In this document: positions 7,335-14,939 of the stretch, piece by piece
Layout: each line of letters opens with the position of its first letter
How positions within the stretch are numbered: the stretch's first letter is position 1
From: an uncultured Kiritimatiellota bacterium
GTDB taxonomy: Bacteria; Verrucomicrobiota; Kiritimatiellia; RFP12; UBA1067
Length of the DNA: 24,937 bases
Assembly: GCA_934667295.1 (NCBI GenBank)
Contig: CAKULR010000002.1
Span: forward strand, 1 to 24,937
Reading direction: 5' to 3'
Made by a program: the position numbers and the translations under genes
The notes under the pieces: model-generated
The model's input: only the letters and a program-made list of their open reading frames with translations
What the model was told of the DNA's origin: nothing
The model's database searches: none

Positions 7335-7727
7335 ATGATCATCGATCCCATTTCCGACATGCTGGTGTCGATCCGCAACGGACTCAAGGCCCGCCTCGTG
7401 CAGGTCACGGTCCCCGCGTCGAACCTCAAGGCCGAGATCGCGAAGGTCATCAAGGCGGCCGGCTACATCCAGGACGTCTACGTGACCTCCGACTTCCCGA
7501 AGAAGCTCGTCCTCACGCTGAAGTACTCGGACCGCGCCGAACCGGCCATCTGCGGCCTCCAGCGCCAGTCTCGCCCCGGTCTGCGCAAGTTCGTCTCCTG
7601 CGCCGAGATTCCCGCCGTCCTCGACGGCATGGGCCTCGCGGTGCTCTCCACGTCCAAGGGCGTGATGAGCGGCGTGGACGCGAAGAAGCAGCGCCTCGGC
7701 GGCGAACTCATCTGCACCGTTTGGTAA
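7335..7727 (+). CDS. rpsH: 30S ribosomal protein S8
   Basis: S8 binds the central domain of 16S rRNA and in E. coli represses the spc operon. The 130-residue product shows DPISDMLVSIRNGLKA, VPASNLKAEIAKVIKAAGYI, LQRQSRPGLRKFV and the conserved LSTSKGVMSGVDAKKQRLGG block. ATG 7335 is preceded by AAGGAA at 7321-7326. Confidence 0.96.
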   Translation: MIIDPISDMLVSIRNGLKARLVQVTVPASNLKAEIAKVIKAAGYIQDVYVTSDFPKKLVLTLKYSDRAEPAICGLQRQSRPGLRKFVSCAEIPAVLDGMGLAVLSTSKGVMSGVDAKKQRLGGELICTVW

Positions 7728-7739
7728 GGAGCAAGGACA

Positions 7740-8276
7740 ATGTCTCGTATCGGTAAAGAACCCGTGGTCCTCCCGGCCGGCGTCACCGCGACGGTGGACG
7801 GCCAGAAGGTCACCGTCAAGGGCAAGCTCGGCGAGCTTTCCTACGTCATGCACAGCGGCATCTCCGCGGAGGTCAAGGACGGCAAGGTCCTCGTCTCCTG
7901 CGCGGACGACAAGCAGTTCGGCAACTTCCACGGCCTCGCCCGCGCCCTCATCAACAACAACGTGAAGGGCGTCGCGGAAGGCTACGTGAAGAAGCTCACG
8001 ATCGAGGGCACCGGCTTCAAGGCCGCGCTCCAGGGCGCCACGCTCTCCCTCTCGCTCGGCTTCGCCTCCCCCAAGGTCTACACGGTCCCCGCCGGAATCA
8101 AGGTCACCGTCGAGAACGACGGCCTCCTCGTCACGGTCTCGGGCATCGACAAGGACAAGGTGGGCGCGGCGGCGGCGCGCATCCGCAGCTTCTATCCGGC
8201 CGAACCCTACAAGGGCAAGGGCATCAAGTACGAAGGCGAGCACATTCGCCGTAAACAGGGCAAGAAGGTGGCCTAA
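7740..8276 (+). CDS. rplF: 50S ribosomal protein L6
   Basis: L6 lies near the factor-binding site. The 178-residue product has both tandem L6 domains: MSRIGKEPVVLPAGVTATVD opens domain 1, and YVKKLTIEGTGFKAALQG joins to domain 2. The signature PAEPYKGKGIKYEGEHIRRK closes the protein. AAGGAG at 7726-7731 is the ribosome site. A 31-nt gap without a clear signal separates it from rplR. Confidence 0.96.
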   Translation: MSRIGKEPVVLPAGVTATVDGQKVTVKGKLGELSYVMHSGISAEVKDGKVLVSCADDKQFGNFHGLARALINNNVKGVAEGYVKKLTIEGTGFKAALQGATLSLSLGFASPKVYTVPAGIKVTVENDGLLVTVSGIDKDKVGAAAARIRSFYPAEPYKGKGIKYEGEHIRRKQGKKVA

Positions 8277-8307
8277 CCTGAGGGCTGCCTGATTCGGAGA
8301 AAACAGA

Positions 8308-8676
8308 ATGAGTTTCAACCGTAAGGACCAGCGTGCGAAGCGCCATCTTCGCCTCCGCCAGCGCGTGATCGGCAGCGCGGAGAAGCCGCGCATGTCGATC
8401 TGCATCTCGAACAAGCACATCTACGTGCAGTTCATCGATGACGCCGTCGGCAACACGCTCGCCTCCGCCACGTCCGTCAAGGAGCCGCACTGCAACGTCG
8501 AGGTCGCGACGCGCCTCGGTGCCGCGGCCGCCGAGGCCGCCAAGGCGAAGGGCATCACCCGGGTCGTGGTCGACCGTGGCGGCTTCAAGTTCACGGGCCG
8601 CGTCAAGGCCGTCGTGGACGCCGCCGTGGCGAACGGACTTTCGATCAGCGACAAACCCGCCAAGGAGGCTGAATAA
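8308..8676 (+). CDS. rplR: 50S ribosomal protein L18
   Basis: L18 binds 5S rRNA together with L5. The 122-residue product shows RRHLRLRQRVIGS-like basic start (here KRHLRLRQRVIGS), PRMSICISNKHIYVQFIDD, RLGAAAAEAAKAKGITRVV and DRGGFKFTGRVKAVVDAA. Ribosome site CGGAGA at 8295-8300. Its stop overlaps the rpsE start (TAATG). Confidence 0.95.
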   Translation: MSFNRKDQRAKRHLRLRQRVIGSAEKPRMSICISNKHIYVQFIDDAVGNTLASATSVKEPHCNVEVATRLGAAAAEAAKAKGITRVVVDRGGFKFTGRVKAVVDAAVANGLSISDKPAKEAE

Positions 8677-9200
8677 TGGCGATGAACCGTGACAAGCGCC
8701 GCAACGAGTCCGGCGCGAACGACGACCTCGACGAGCGCGTCGTGTTCGTGAACCGCTGCGCGAAGACCGTCAAGGGCGGCCGCCGCATGTCCTTCTCCGC
8801 CGTCATCGTGGTCGGCGACCACGAGGGCAAGGTCGGGGTGGGCTTCGGCAAGGCCAACGAGGTCTCCGATGCCATCCGCAAGGGCGGCGACGCGGCCCGC
8901 AAGGCCATGCACGCCGTCACGCTCCGCAAGGAGATGATCGGCGACAAGCTCGCGGGCATCACCGTGCCGCACGACGTGACGGGCGACTGCGACGGCGGCC
9001 GCGTGCTGCTGAAGCCGGCCCCCGCCGGCACCGGCCTGATCGTCGGCGGCGGCATGCGCCCCGTGCTCGAAGCGGCCGGCATCCGCGACGCCGTCGGCAA
9101 GTCGCTCGGCTCCAAGAACCGCCTGAACGTGGTCAAGGCCACGCTCGACGCGCTCTCGAAGCTCCGCTCCGCCGAGGAGATCGCGGCGATTCGCGCGTAG
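8676..9200 (+). CDS. rpsE: 30S ribosomal protein S5
   Basis: S5 contributes to decoding accuracy and the mRNA entry tunnel. The 174-residue product shows ERVVFVNRCAKTVKGGRRMS, GKVGVGFGKANEVSDAIRKG, PAPAGTGLIVGGGMRPVLEA and the SKNRLNVVKATLDAL helix. It starts by overlap with rplR. In most operons rpmD (L30) follows; here the next 65 nt hold only a strong hairpin before rplO. Confidence 0.96.
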   Translation: MAMNRDKRRNESGANDDLDERVVFVNRCAKTVKGGRRMSFSAVIVVGDHEGKVGVGFGKANEVSDAIRKGGDAARKAMHAVTLRKEMIGDKLAGITVPHDVTGDCDGGRVLLKPAPAGTGLIVGGGMRPVLEAAGIRDAVGKSLGSKNRLNVVKATLDALSKLRSAEEIAAIRA

Positions 9201-9212
9201 GTCGGAAAGGAC

Positions 9213-9232
9213 GGGGGAACCCAGGTTCCCCC
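9213..9232 (+). terminator. Strong hairpin between rpsE and rplO, at the usual rpmD site
   Basis: GGGGGAAC (9213-9220) and GTTCCCCC (9225-9232) pair perfectly around a CCAG loop. No T run follows, so it is not a standard intrinsic terminator. It could stabilise the 3' end after rpsE processing, pause transcription, or control rplO translation. It occupies the place where rpmD normally lies. Confidence 0.55.
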
Positions 9233-9265
9233 GCACCCCTTCAATTAGGATAAGGAATTTTAGTT

Positions 9266-9703
9266 ATGGATCTTTCCTCTCTTACAAACACCCCCGGTGC
9301 CCGCAAGCGCGCCAAGCGCGTGGGCCGTGGCTGCGGTTCGGGCATGGGCAAGACCTCCACGCGGGGCCACAAGGGCCAGAACGCCCGCAAGGGCCACAAG
9401 CAGAAGCTCGGCTTCGAAGGCGGCCAGATGCCGCTCGTGCGCCGTCTGCCGAAGCGCGGCTTCAACAACTTCGAGTTCCGCGTCGCGGCGCTGGGCGTCA
9501 ACGTGTCGACGCTGGAGAAGCTCTTCAACGCGGGCGACGAGATCACCGTCGCGACGCTCGCGGCCAAGGGCCTCTCGGACAACAAGCGTCCGCGCGTGAA
9601 GATCCTCGGAACCGGCGAGCTGACCAAGAAGTTCACGGTCAAGGTTCCGTGCTCCGCCTCCGCGAAGGCGAAGATCGAGGCCGTCGGCGGCTCCGTCGCC
9701 TGA
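9266..9703 (+). CDS. rplO: 50S ribosomal protein L15
   Basis: L15 is a late assembly protein of the large subunit. The 145-residue product has the glycine-rich N-terminal extension KRVGRGCGSGMGKTSTRGHK followed by GQNARKGHKQKLGFEGGQMP and VRRLPKRGFNN, and a globular C-terminal half. ATG 9266 is preceded by AAGGA at 9252-9256. Its upstream 30 nt are notably AT-rich compared with the rest of the operon. It lies 65 nt after rpsE with no L30 gene between them. Confidence 0.96.
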   Translation: MDLSSLTNTPGARKRAKRVGRGCGSGMGKTSTRGHKGQNARKGHKQKLGFEGGQMPLVRRLPKRGFNNFEFRVAALGVNVSTLEKLFNAGDEITVATLAAKGLSDNKRPRVKILGTGELTKKFTVKVPCSASAKAKIEAVGGSVA

Positions 9704-9749
9704 TGCCAGCAGTCCGGGCGCGCACGCCGCGCGTCCGCGTCCGGATGAA

Positions 9750-9792
9750 GGGACTCTTTGGGGCGTCCGCCCCGGAGTCCCGTCGCCTTTTT
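9750..9792 (+). terminator. Attenuator-like hairpin between rplO and secY
   Basis: GGGACTC (9750-9756) pairs with GAGTCCC (9775-9781), and GGGGC (9760-9764) with GCCCC (9769-9773) inside it. A run of five T follows at 9788-9792, six bases after the stem. The T run is offset, so this is more likely a partial terminator that lowers secY relative to the ribosomal genes than a full stop. Confidence 0.55.
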
Positions 9793-9818
9793 CAGCAATC
9801 CTCTTCGGAGAACAACCA

Positions 9819-11243
9819 ATGTCAATGTTCACGGGCTTCTCTAACGCCTTCAAGATTCCCGAGCTGCGCAAGAAAATCCTCATCACGCTCGGCCTTGTGG
9901 CCGTCTGCCGCCTCATCTCCCTGATCCCGACCCCCGGCATCGACTGGATGGCCCTGCAGACGGCGATCGACACCGCGCGCGCGAACAACCAGGCCGGCGG
10001 CATGTTCGGCATGTTCGACGCCTTCACGGGCGGCTCCTTCGCCGTGTGCGCGATCGGCTCGCTGTCGATCTGGCCGTACATCTCGGCGCAGATCGTGATC
10101 CAGCTCCTGTCGTCGGTGATCCCCTCCCTGGAGAAGCTGAAGAAGGAGGGCGAGACCGGTCGCCAGCAGCTGTCGCAGATCACCCGCTACCTCGCCATCG
10201 TCATCTGCGTGCTCCAGGCCTGGCTCGTCTCCATCTCGCTCATGAACCCGGTGCAGCTCGCCGGCCTCCTGGGCATCCAGGACGCGGGCGTCGTGGAGGC
10301 GCTGAAGAAGGTCGTAGTGAACCCGAGCCTAGGCTTCCAGCTGATGACGGTGATCGGCATGACCTCCGCCACGCTGTTCATCATGTGGATCGCCGACCAG
10401 ATCACGACGTTCGGCATCGGCAACGGCGGCTCCCTGATCATCATGATCAACATCACCTCCCGCCTCCCCGACGCGATCAAGGACGCCTGGCGCCGCTACT
10501 TCGGCCTCGGCAACGAGCAGGCCTACGGCAGCATCACCGAACTCGCGCTCCTGCTCCTCTTCGGCTTCGCGGTCGTCATGGGCACCGTGCTCCTCACGCA
10601 GGGCGTGCGCAAGGTCGCCATCCACGCGACGCGCCGCTCCCTCGGCGGCGGCAACACCTACGGCATGCAGCAGACCTACATGCCGCTGCGCGTGAACTAC
10701 ACGGGCGTGATGCCGATCATTTTCGCGCAGCCGCTCCTGCAGCTGCCGGCCGTGCTGCTCACGAAGATCCCGCCGGACAAGACCGGGTTCCTCGGCTGGC
10801 TGCGCTACTTCGGCATGCAGCTCGGCGACCTCGGCAGCCCCACGCACATCGCCATCTACGCGGCGGTGATCCTGTTCTTCGCCTTCTTCTGGGTGGCGAC
10901 GCAGTTCAACGCGATCGAGATTTCCGAGAACCTCAAGAAGGACGGCTCCTACATCCCGGGCATCCGCCCCGGCCTCGCGACGGCCGAGTACCTCGACGCC
11001 GTGATGACGCGCATCACCCTCATCGGCGGCGTGGGCCTCCTCCTCGTCGCCATCGTCCCGCAGGTGCTGAGCGGCATGATGGGCGTGCCGGGTTCCGTCG
11101 CGGCGTTCTTCGGCGGCACCTCGCTGCTGATCATCGTGGGCGTCGCCCTCGTCTCGCTGCGCGTCATGGAGTCCCACCTCCTCGTGCGCAAGTACGACGG
11201 CTTCCTCCGCCACGGCTCGCTGCGCGGGCGCGGCGGCATGTAG
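9819..11243 (+). CDS. secY: Preprotein translocase subunit SecY
   Basis: SecY is the channel of the Sec translocon in the inner membrane, working with SecE, SecG, SecA and ribosomes. The 474-residue product (E. coli has 443) has ten predicted membrane segments and typical blocks: FKIPELRKKILITLGLVAVC, the plug region near FDAFTGGSFA, GSLSIWPYISAQIVIQLL, ADQITTFGIGNGGSLIIMIN, and the C-terminal SENLKKDGSYIPGIRPG loop that contacts SecA and the ribosome. GGAG at 9807-9810 is the ribosome site. It ends the spc-type operon here; adk, map, infA, rpmJ and the alpha operon do not follow. Confidence 0.97.
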   Translation: MSMFTGFSNAFKIPELRKKILITLGLVAVCRLISLIPTPGIDWMALQTAIDTARANNQAGGMFGMFDAFTGGSFAVCAIGSLSIWPYISAQIVIQLLSSVIPSLEKLKKEGETGRQQLSQITRYLAIVICVLQAWLVSISLMNPVQLAGLLGIQDAGVVEALKKVVVNPSLGFQLMTVIGMTSATLFIMWIADQITTFGIGNGGSLIIMINITSRLPDAIKDAWRRYFGLGNEQAYGSITELALLLLFGFAVVMGTVLLTQGVRKVAIHATRRSLGGGNTYGMQQTYMPLRVNYTGVMPIIFAQPLLQLPAVLLTKIPPDKTGFLGWLRYFGMQLGDLGSPTHIAIYAAVILFFAFFWVATQFNAIEISENLKKDGSYIPGIRPGLATAEYLDAVMTRITLIGGVGLLLVAIVPQVLSGMMGVPGSVAAFFGGTSLLIIVGVALVSLRVMESHLLVRKYDGFLRHGSLRGRGGM

Positions 11244-11269
11244 GCGCCCCTCCGGGCACGTCCCGAACG

Positions 11270-11298
11270 AACGCGCGACCCCACGGGGCCGCGCGTTT
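11270..11298 (+). terminator. Terminator-like hairpin after secY
   Basis: AACGCGCG (11270-11277) pairs with CGCGCGTT (11290-11297), with CCCC/GGGG (11279-11282 with 11285-11288) inside. Only three T follow at 11296-11298, so its strength is uncertain. It lies just before the -10 box of the next unit. Confidence 0.6.
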
Positions 11299-11302
11299 GA
11301 GC

Positions 11303-11308
11303 TATACT
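11303..11308 (+). promoter_or_regulatory. Candidate -10 box of the rnfE unit
   Basis: TATACT at 11303-11308 is a near-consensus -10 hexamer immediately after the secY terminator-like stem. No good -35 lies 16-18 bp upstream because the hairpin occupies that space. A start site near 11315 would leave only about four untranslated bases before ATG 11319, and no Shine-Dalgarno sequence is seen. Confidence 0.4.
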
Positions 11309-11318
11309 ATCCCACGTC

Positions 11319-12002
11319 ATGAAAATCGGACTCGCCTTCTGGCACGGCATCTTCAAGAACAACCCGACGTTTCGCCTCGTGCTCGGGCTGTGTCCGACGC
11401 TGGCCGTGACGACCTCCCTGGAGAACGCGCTCGGCATGGGCCTCGCGGCGTCCTTCGTGCTCGTCTGCTCGAACGGCCTCGTCTCCGCCCTGCGGAAGGC
11501 CATCCCCGACGCGGTCCACATCCCCTGCTACATCGTCATCGTCGCGACGTTCGTGACGACCATCGACCTCCTCATGCAGGCCTTCCTGCCCGCGCTCTCC
11601 GAATCGCTCGGCATCTTCATCCCGCTCATCGTCGTGAACTGCATCATCCTCGGGCGCGCGGAGGCGTTCGCCTGCAGGAACGGCGTCGTCGCCTCCCTGG
11701 CGGACGGCCTCGGGACGGGGCTCGGCTTCACGCTCGCGCTCGCGCTGATTGCCGCCGTGCGCGAGGTCGTTGGCGCGGGTTCCCTGACCGTCTGGGGCGA
11801 CCTCGCGCTCCGCGGCATCCACGCGAAGCCCGTCGTGCTGGCAATCCTCCCCGCCGGCGGGTTCATCACGCTGGGCCTCCTCCTGGCGGCGATCAACCAC
11901 CTGGGCGCGGTCTGGGCCCGGCACCGGGGCGCGCCGCCGCCGCTTCCGCTCGCCCTCGACTGCCGCCACTGCACGCTCTGCCCGAACGGAAAGCAGCCAT
12001 GA
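11319..12002 (+). CDS. rnfE: Rnf electron transport complex subunit RnfE, with C-terminal CxxCxxC
   Basis: RnfE is a membrane subunit of the Rnf complex, which couples ferredoxin:NAD oxidoreduction to ion pumping. The 227-residue product shows NNPTFRLVLGLCPTLAVTTS, SLGIFIPLIVVNCIILGRAE and DGLGTGLGFTLALAL, the signature of RnfE rather than NqrD. Cys25 (GLCP) and Cys108 (VNCIILGRA) match the cysteines that hold the intramembrane iron-sulfur cluster shared with RnfA in related complexes. Unusual is the tail: C215, C218 and C221 form DCRHCTLC after the last membrane segment. The other Rnf genes are not nearby. No ribosome site is seen before ATG 11319. Its stop overlaps the nrdR start (ATGA). 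Confidence 0.9.
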   Translation: MKIGLAFWHGIFKNNPTFRLVLGLCPTLAVTTSLENALGMGLAASFVLVCSNGLVSALRKAIPDAVHIPCYIVIVATFVTTIDLLMQAFLPALSESLGIFIPLIVVNCIILGRAEAFACRNGVVASLADGLGTGLGFTLALALIAAVREVVGAGSLTVWGDLALRGIHAKPVVLAILPAGGFITLGLLLAAINHLGAVWARHRGAPPPLPLALDCRHCTLCPNGKQP

Positions 12003-12442
12003 AGTGCCCCAAGTGCGGAAACGACGACGACAAGGTGCTTGACTCGCGCACCTCCAAGGAGGGCGTGGTCATCCGCCGCCGCCGCGAGTGCCTGAAGTGC
12101 GGCTTCCGGTTCACGACGCACGAGGAGATCGACCGCGAGGACCTGTTCGTCGTCAAGCGCGACGGACGGCGCGAGATGTTCCAGCGCGAGAAGCTGGAGA
12201 AGTCGGTGCGCATCGCCTGCCAGAAGCGCCCCATCCCCGAGTCGAAGGTACAGGACCTCATCGGCGGCGTCGTGGCGGCGCTGGAGGGCGAGGAGGTGCC
12301 GTCGGACCTGATCGGCCAGTGCGTCATGGCGCGCCTCCACGAGCTCGACGAGGTCGCCTACATCCGCTTCGCCTCCGTCTACCGCCGGTTCACGGACGTC
12401 AACCAGTTCCTGAGCGCCATCACGGAGATGGTGAAGAAATGA
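11999..12442 (+). CDS. nrdR: Transcriptional repressor NrdR
   Basis: NrdR senses ATP/dATP and represses ribonucleotide reductase genes. The 147-residue product has the N-terminal zinc ribbon (C3, C6, C31, C34; CPKC and CLKC), the DSRTSKEGVVIRRRREC segment, and an ATP-cone from about residue 46 (FVVKRDGRREMFQREKL) to 136. Length is the family norm. It overlaps rnfE upstream and the next gene downstream by ATGA, so it is probably co-transcribed. No NrdR box was found in the window, and its targets (nrd genes) are elsewhere. The long open frame running upstream from 10046 is a shadow of secY and rnfE. Confidence 0.96.
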   Translation: MKCPKCGNDDDKVLDSRTSKEGVVIRRRRECLKCGFRFTTHEEIDREDLFVVKRDGRREMFQREKLEKSVRIACQKRPIPESKVQDLIGGVVAALEGEEVPSDLIGQCVMARLHELDEVAYIRFASVYRRFTDVNQFLSAITEMVKK

Positions 12443-12987
12443 GGATGCGGAACCTCTTCTGCGCACTGGCTGCGCTGCTCGCGGGCGTCTGCGGCGCCGC
12501 CACCTACGTCGGCGCGGCGGGCGGGCTGCTGCTGCCCGGCAACGGGAATGCGCTCTCCCGTGCGGCGGAGACGTGCGTGCGCGCCGGTTTCTACGCGACC
12601 GACTTCCTGGCGTGGGAGGTGGAGGGCGTGTGCGCGCCGAACGTGTCCGGCGCGGGCGGACGGGAGGCGCTTTCGGGCGTCGCCGTGCGCGGCCTCTACC
12701 ACTTCACGGGTTTCGAGGCGTTCGACAAGCTTTTCGGCTGCGAGCGCTTCGATCCGTTCGCGACGTTCGGCGTGGGGACGCGCTTCGGCGCGCGGCATGT
12801 GTTTGCGGAGGATGCGCACCGCACGGCAACGGGGCCGGTCGTGGGGCTGGGCGCGTTCTACCACCTGACGGAATCGCTGGACGTGCGCGTCGACGCGCAG
12901 GCGCTGCTGGCCTGCGACGCGCCGTGCGGCATGCTCTATTCGGTCTGCATCGGCCTGCAGTGGAACTTTGGGGGAGCTGGCGAATGA
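12439..12987 (+). CDS. Secreted outer-membrane beta-barrel-like protein
   Basis: The 182-residue product begins with a signal peptide (RNLFCALAALLAGVCGA, cleavage likely after residue 20). The mature part alternates polar and hydrophobic residues with glycine turns (SGVAVRGLYHF, FATFGVGTRFGARHVF, GPVVGLGAFYHLTESLDVRV, YSVCIGLQWNF), as in small eight-stranded outer-membrane barrels. The last strand ends in Trp-Asn-Phe, followed by GGAGE. No family can be named with certainty. ATG 12439 overlaps the nrdR stop; ATG 12445 is an alternative start. It overlaps the LptF/LptG gene downstream (ATGA), so an envelope role fits the context. Confidence 0.75.
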   Translation: MRMRNLFCALAALLAGVCGAATYVGAAGGLLLPGNGNALSRAAETCVRAGFYATDFLAWEVEGVCAPNVSGAGGREALSGVAVRGLYHFTGFEAFDKLFGCERFDPFATFGVGTRFGARHVFAEDAHRTATGPVVGLGAFYHLTESLDVRVDAQALLACDAPCGMLYSVCIGLQWNFGGAGE

Positions 12988-14144
12988 AAACCCTTGAGCG
13001 CTACGTCTTCGGCGCGTTTCTCTCTTCCTTCTTCCTCGCGTTCCTCGTGCTGTCCTTCGTGCTCACGGTGGGGCTGATGGTGCAGATCGTCCGCTACATG
13101 CTCCAGGGCATCCCGGTGGACCTCGTGGGGCGCTTCGCGTTCGTGAGCTTTCCCGAGACGCTGCAGTGGACGATCCCCCTCGCGCTGCTCGTCGCCTCCG
13201 TGCTCGTCTTCTCGCGCCTGTCGGCGGACAGCGAGATCGCCGCCATGCGCGCGTGCGGCGTCAACCTGCTCGCCGTCATCCGCGCGCCGCTCCTCTTCGC
13301 CCTGTTCTGCACGGCGATGGGGCTCTTCGTCAACAACGAGATCGTGCCGCGCGGACACCAGGTCCGCCGCGACCTCGCTCGCCGCATCTCCGTGGGCGCG
13401 GGGCTGGAGCTGCTGGAGCCGGGCCGCGTCATCGACGACTTCCCGAAGGTGAAGATCTACTTCGAGGAGAAGGAGGGGAACTGGCTCCGGGACCTCATCG
13501 TGCTCGACTTCTCGAACCCGCGCGTCGACCGCATGATCACGGCCTCCAAGGCACTCGTGACGAGCGAGGGGCGCGACGTCGTCCTCGACCTCCACGGCAT
13601 GACCGTCGATCCGCTGGACGAGAACAACCCCGGCATGGCGCGCGCCACCCGCTTCCAGTACCGCGTGAAGGACGCCCTCAAGGACCGCACCTACAAGCGC
13701 CGCGAGAAGGACTTCCGCTTCTTCGAGCTCCTTTCCGAGATCCGCCTCGCGAAGGCGGACGTGAAGGACCCCCAGGCGGCGGCCGAGCGGCGCGCGCGCG
13801 AGGGGCGCGCGAAGGGTGCCGTCGCCAAGGAGCTCAAGCTCGTGAAGAAGACCCTGAAGAGCCAGCTCAGCAACCTGCGCACCGAGTTCCAGAAACGCCT
13901 CGTGTTCGCGTTCGCCTCGATCTGCTTCGTGCTCGTGGGCGTGCCGCTCGGCATCCGCGCGCAGCGGCGGGAGTCCTCCATCGGCATCGCGATCGCGCTC
14001 GTCACGGCGCTCGGCTACTACCTCGTCGTCATCCTCATGACGAGCCTGGAGAAGAACTACGCGGTGCGGCCCGACCTTCTCATCTGGCTGCCGGTCATTC
14101 TCTGCGCCGCCCTCGCCAGCTACCTCATCCCCAAGAACCTCTAA
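12984..14144 (+). CDS. LptF/LptG family permease of the LPS export system
   Basis: LptF and LptG form the membrane part of the LptB2FG transporter that extracts lipopolysaccharide from the inner membrane. The 386-residue product has membrane segments near 10-35, 55-80 and 98-118, then a periplasmic beta-rich domain (about 130-265), a charged coil (about 265-305), and three C-terminal segments. Family features are NNEIVPRGHQVRRDLARRI after the third segment and CFVLVGVPLGIRAQRRESS near the C-terminus. Whether it is LptF or LptG cannot be decided from sequence alone, and the partner gene is not in the window. GGGGGAG at 12970-12976 is the ribosome site. It lies 12 nt before lpxA, linking LPS transport with lipid A synthesis. 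Confidence 0.9.
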   Translation: MKTLERYVFGAFLSSFFLAFLVLSFVLTVGLMVQIVRYMLQGIPVDLVGRFAFVSFPETLQWTIPLALLVASVLVFSRLSADSEIAAMRACGVNLLAVIRAPLLFALFCTAMGLFVNNEIVPRGHQVRRDLARRISVGAGLELLEPGRVIDDFPKVKIYFEEKEGNWLRDLIVLDFSNPRVDRMITASKALVTSEGRDVVLDLHGMTVDPLDENNPGMARATRFQYRVKDALKDRTYKRREKDFRFFELLSEIRLAKADVKDPQAAAERRAREGRAKGAVAKELKLVKKTLKSQLSNLRTEFQKRLVFAFASICFVLVGVPLGIRAQRRESSIGIAIALVTALGYYLVVILMTSLEKNYAVRPDLLIWLPVILCAALASYLIPKNL

Positions 14145-14156
14145 GGAGCAAGCACC

Positions 14157-14939
14157 ATGTCCGTTTCCATCCACCCCACCGCACTGGTTGACAAGAACGC
14201 GCAGCTCGGCGATGGCGTCGAGATCGGCCCCTACGCGAGCATCGGGCCGGACGTGAAGCTCGGCGCGCGCACGGTCGTGCAGCAGGGCGCGATCATCCGG
14301 GGCCATTCGACGCTCGGCGAGGACTGCCAGGTCTTCCCCTACGCCTGCATCGGCATGAAGACGCAGGACCTCAAGTACAGGGAAGGCAGCGTCTCCTACG
14401 TCGAGATCGGCGACCGCACCGTCATCCGCGAGTTCGCCACGGTCCACCTCGGCACGGCGGACGGCGAGAGGACGGTTCTCGGCAACGACGTCCTCTTCAT
14501 GGCCTACTGCCACGCCGCGCACGGCGTCGTCCTCGGCGACCACGTGATCTGCTCCAACTCCGTGCAGCTCGCGGGCGACGTCCACATCCAGGACTGGGCG
14601 ATCATCGGCGGCTGCGCCGCGTCCCACCAGTTCTGCAGTGTCGGGCGCCACGCGATGGTGGGCGGCATGTCGAAGATCCGCCAGGACTTCCCGCCGTTCA
14701 TGCTCGGCGACATGGTGGAGGGCTCGCTCAAGGTAATCGGCCCGAATGTCGTCGGCCTCAACCGCCGGGGCTTCCCGAAGGACGTCATCGCCGCCCTCAA
14801 AGAGGCGTTCCGCTTCATCTACCACAGCGGCCTCAACCGTTCCCAGGCCCTTGAGCGCGTCGAGAACGATGTCGAGCCCTTCGACGAGATCAGGGAACTC
14901 GTCCAGTTCTACCGCCACTCCACGCGCGGAGTCTGCTAA
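14157..14939 (+). CDS. lpxA: UDP-N-acetylglucosamine acyltransferase LpxA
   Basis: LpxA performs the first step of lipid A synthesis, transfer of a 3-hydroxyacyl chain from ACP to UDP-GlcNAc, in the cytoplasm. The 260-residue product has the left-handed beta-helix hexapeptide repeats (residues about 5-185) and the helical C-terminal domain. HAAHG holds H119 and H122, matching E. coli His122 and catalytic His125. IGMKTQDLKYREG, AIIGGCAASHQFCSVG and GLNRRGFPKDVI are family blocks. GGAG at 14145-14148 is the ribosome site. No other lpx genes are adjacent; the 8-bp repeat array begins directly at its stop codon. Confidence 0.96.
   Translation: MSVSIHPTALVDKNAQLGDGVEIGPYASIGPDVKLGARTVVQQGAIIRGHSTLGEDCQVFPYACIGMKTQDLKYREGSVSYVEIGDRTVIREFATVHLGTADGERTVLGNDVLFMAYCHAAHGVVLGDHVICSNSVQLAGDVHIQDWAIIGGCAASHQFCSVGRHAMVGGMSKIRQDFPPFMLGDMVEGSLKVIGPNVVGLNRRGFPKDVIAALKEAFRFIYHSGLNRSQALERVENDVEPFDEIRELVQFYRHSTRGVC

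Noticed and set aside
6237..8420. Antisense open frame of 727 codons
   Set aside because: Mirror of rplX to rplF, with no start signal or recognisable domain.
10046..12442. 798-codon frame that could be read as a fusion ending in NrdR
   Set aside because: Its first 650 codons are an out-of-frame shadow of secY and rnfE; NrdR begins at ATG 11999 at its normal length.
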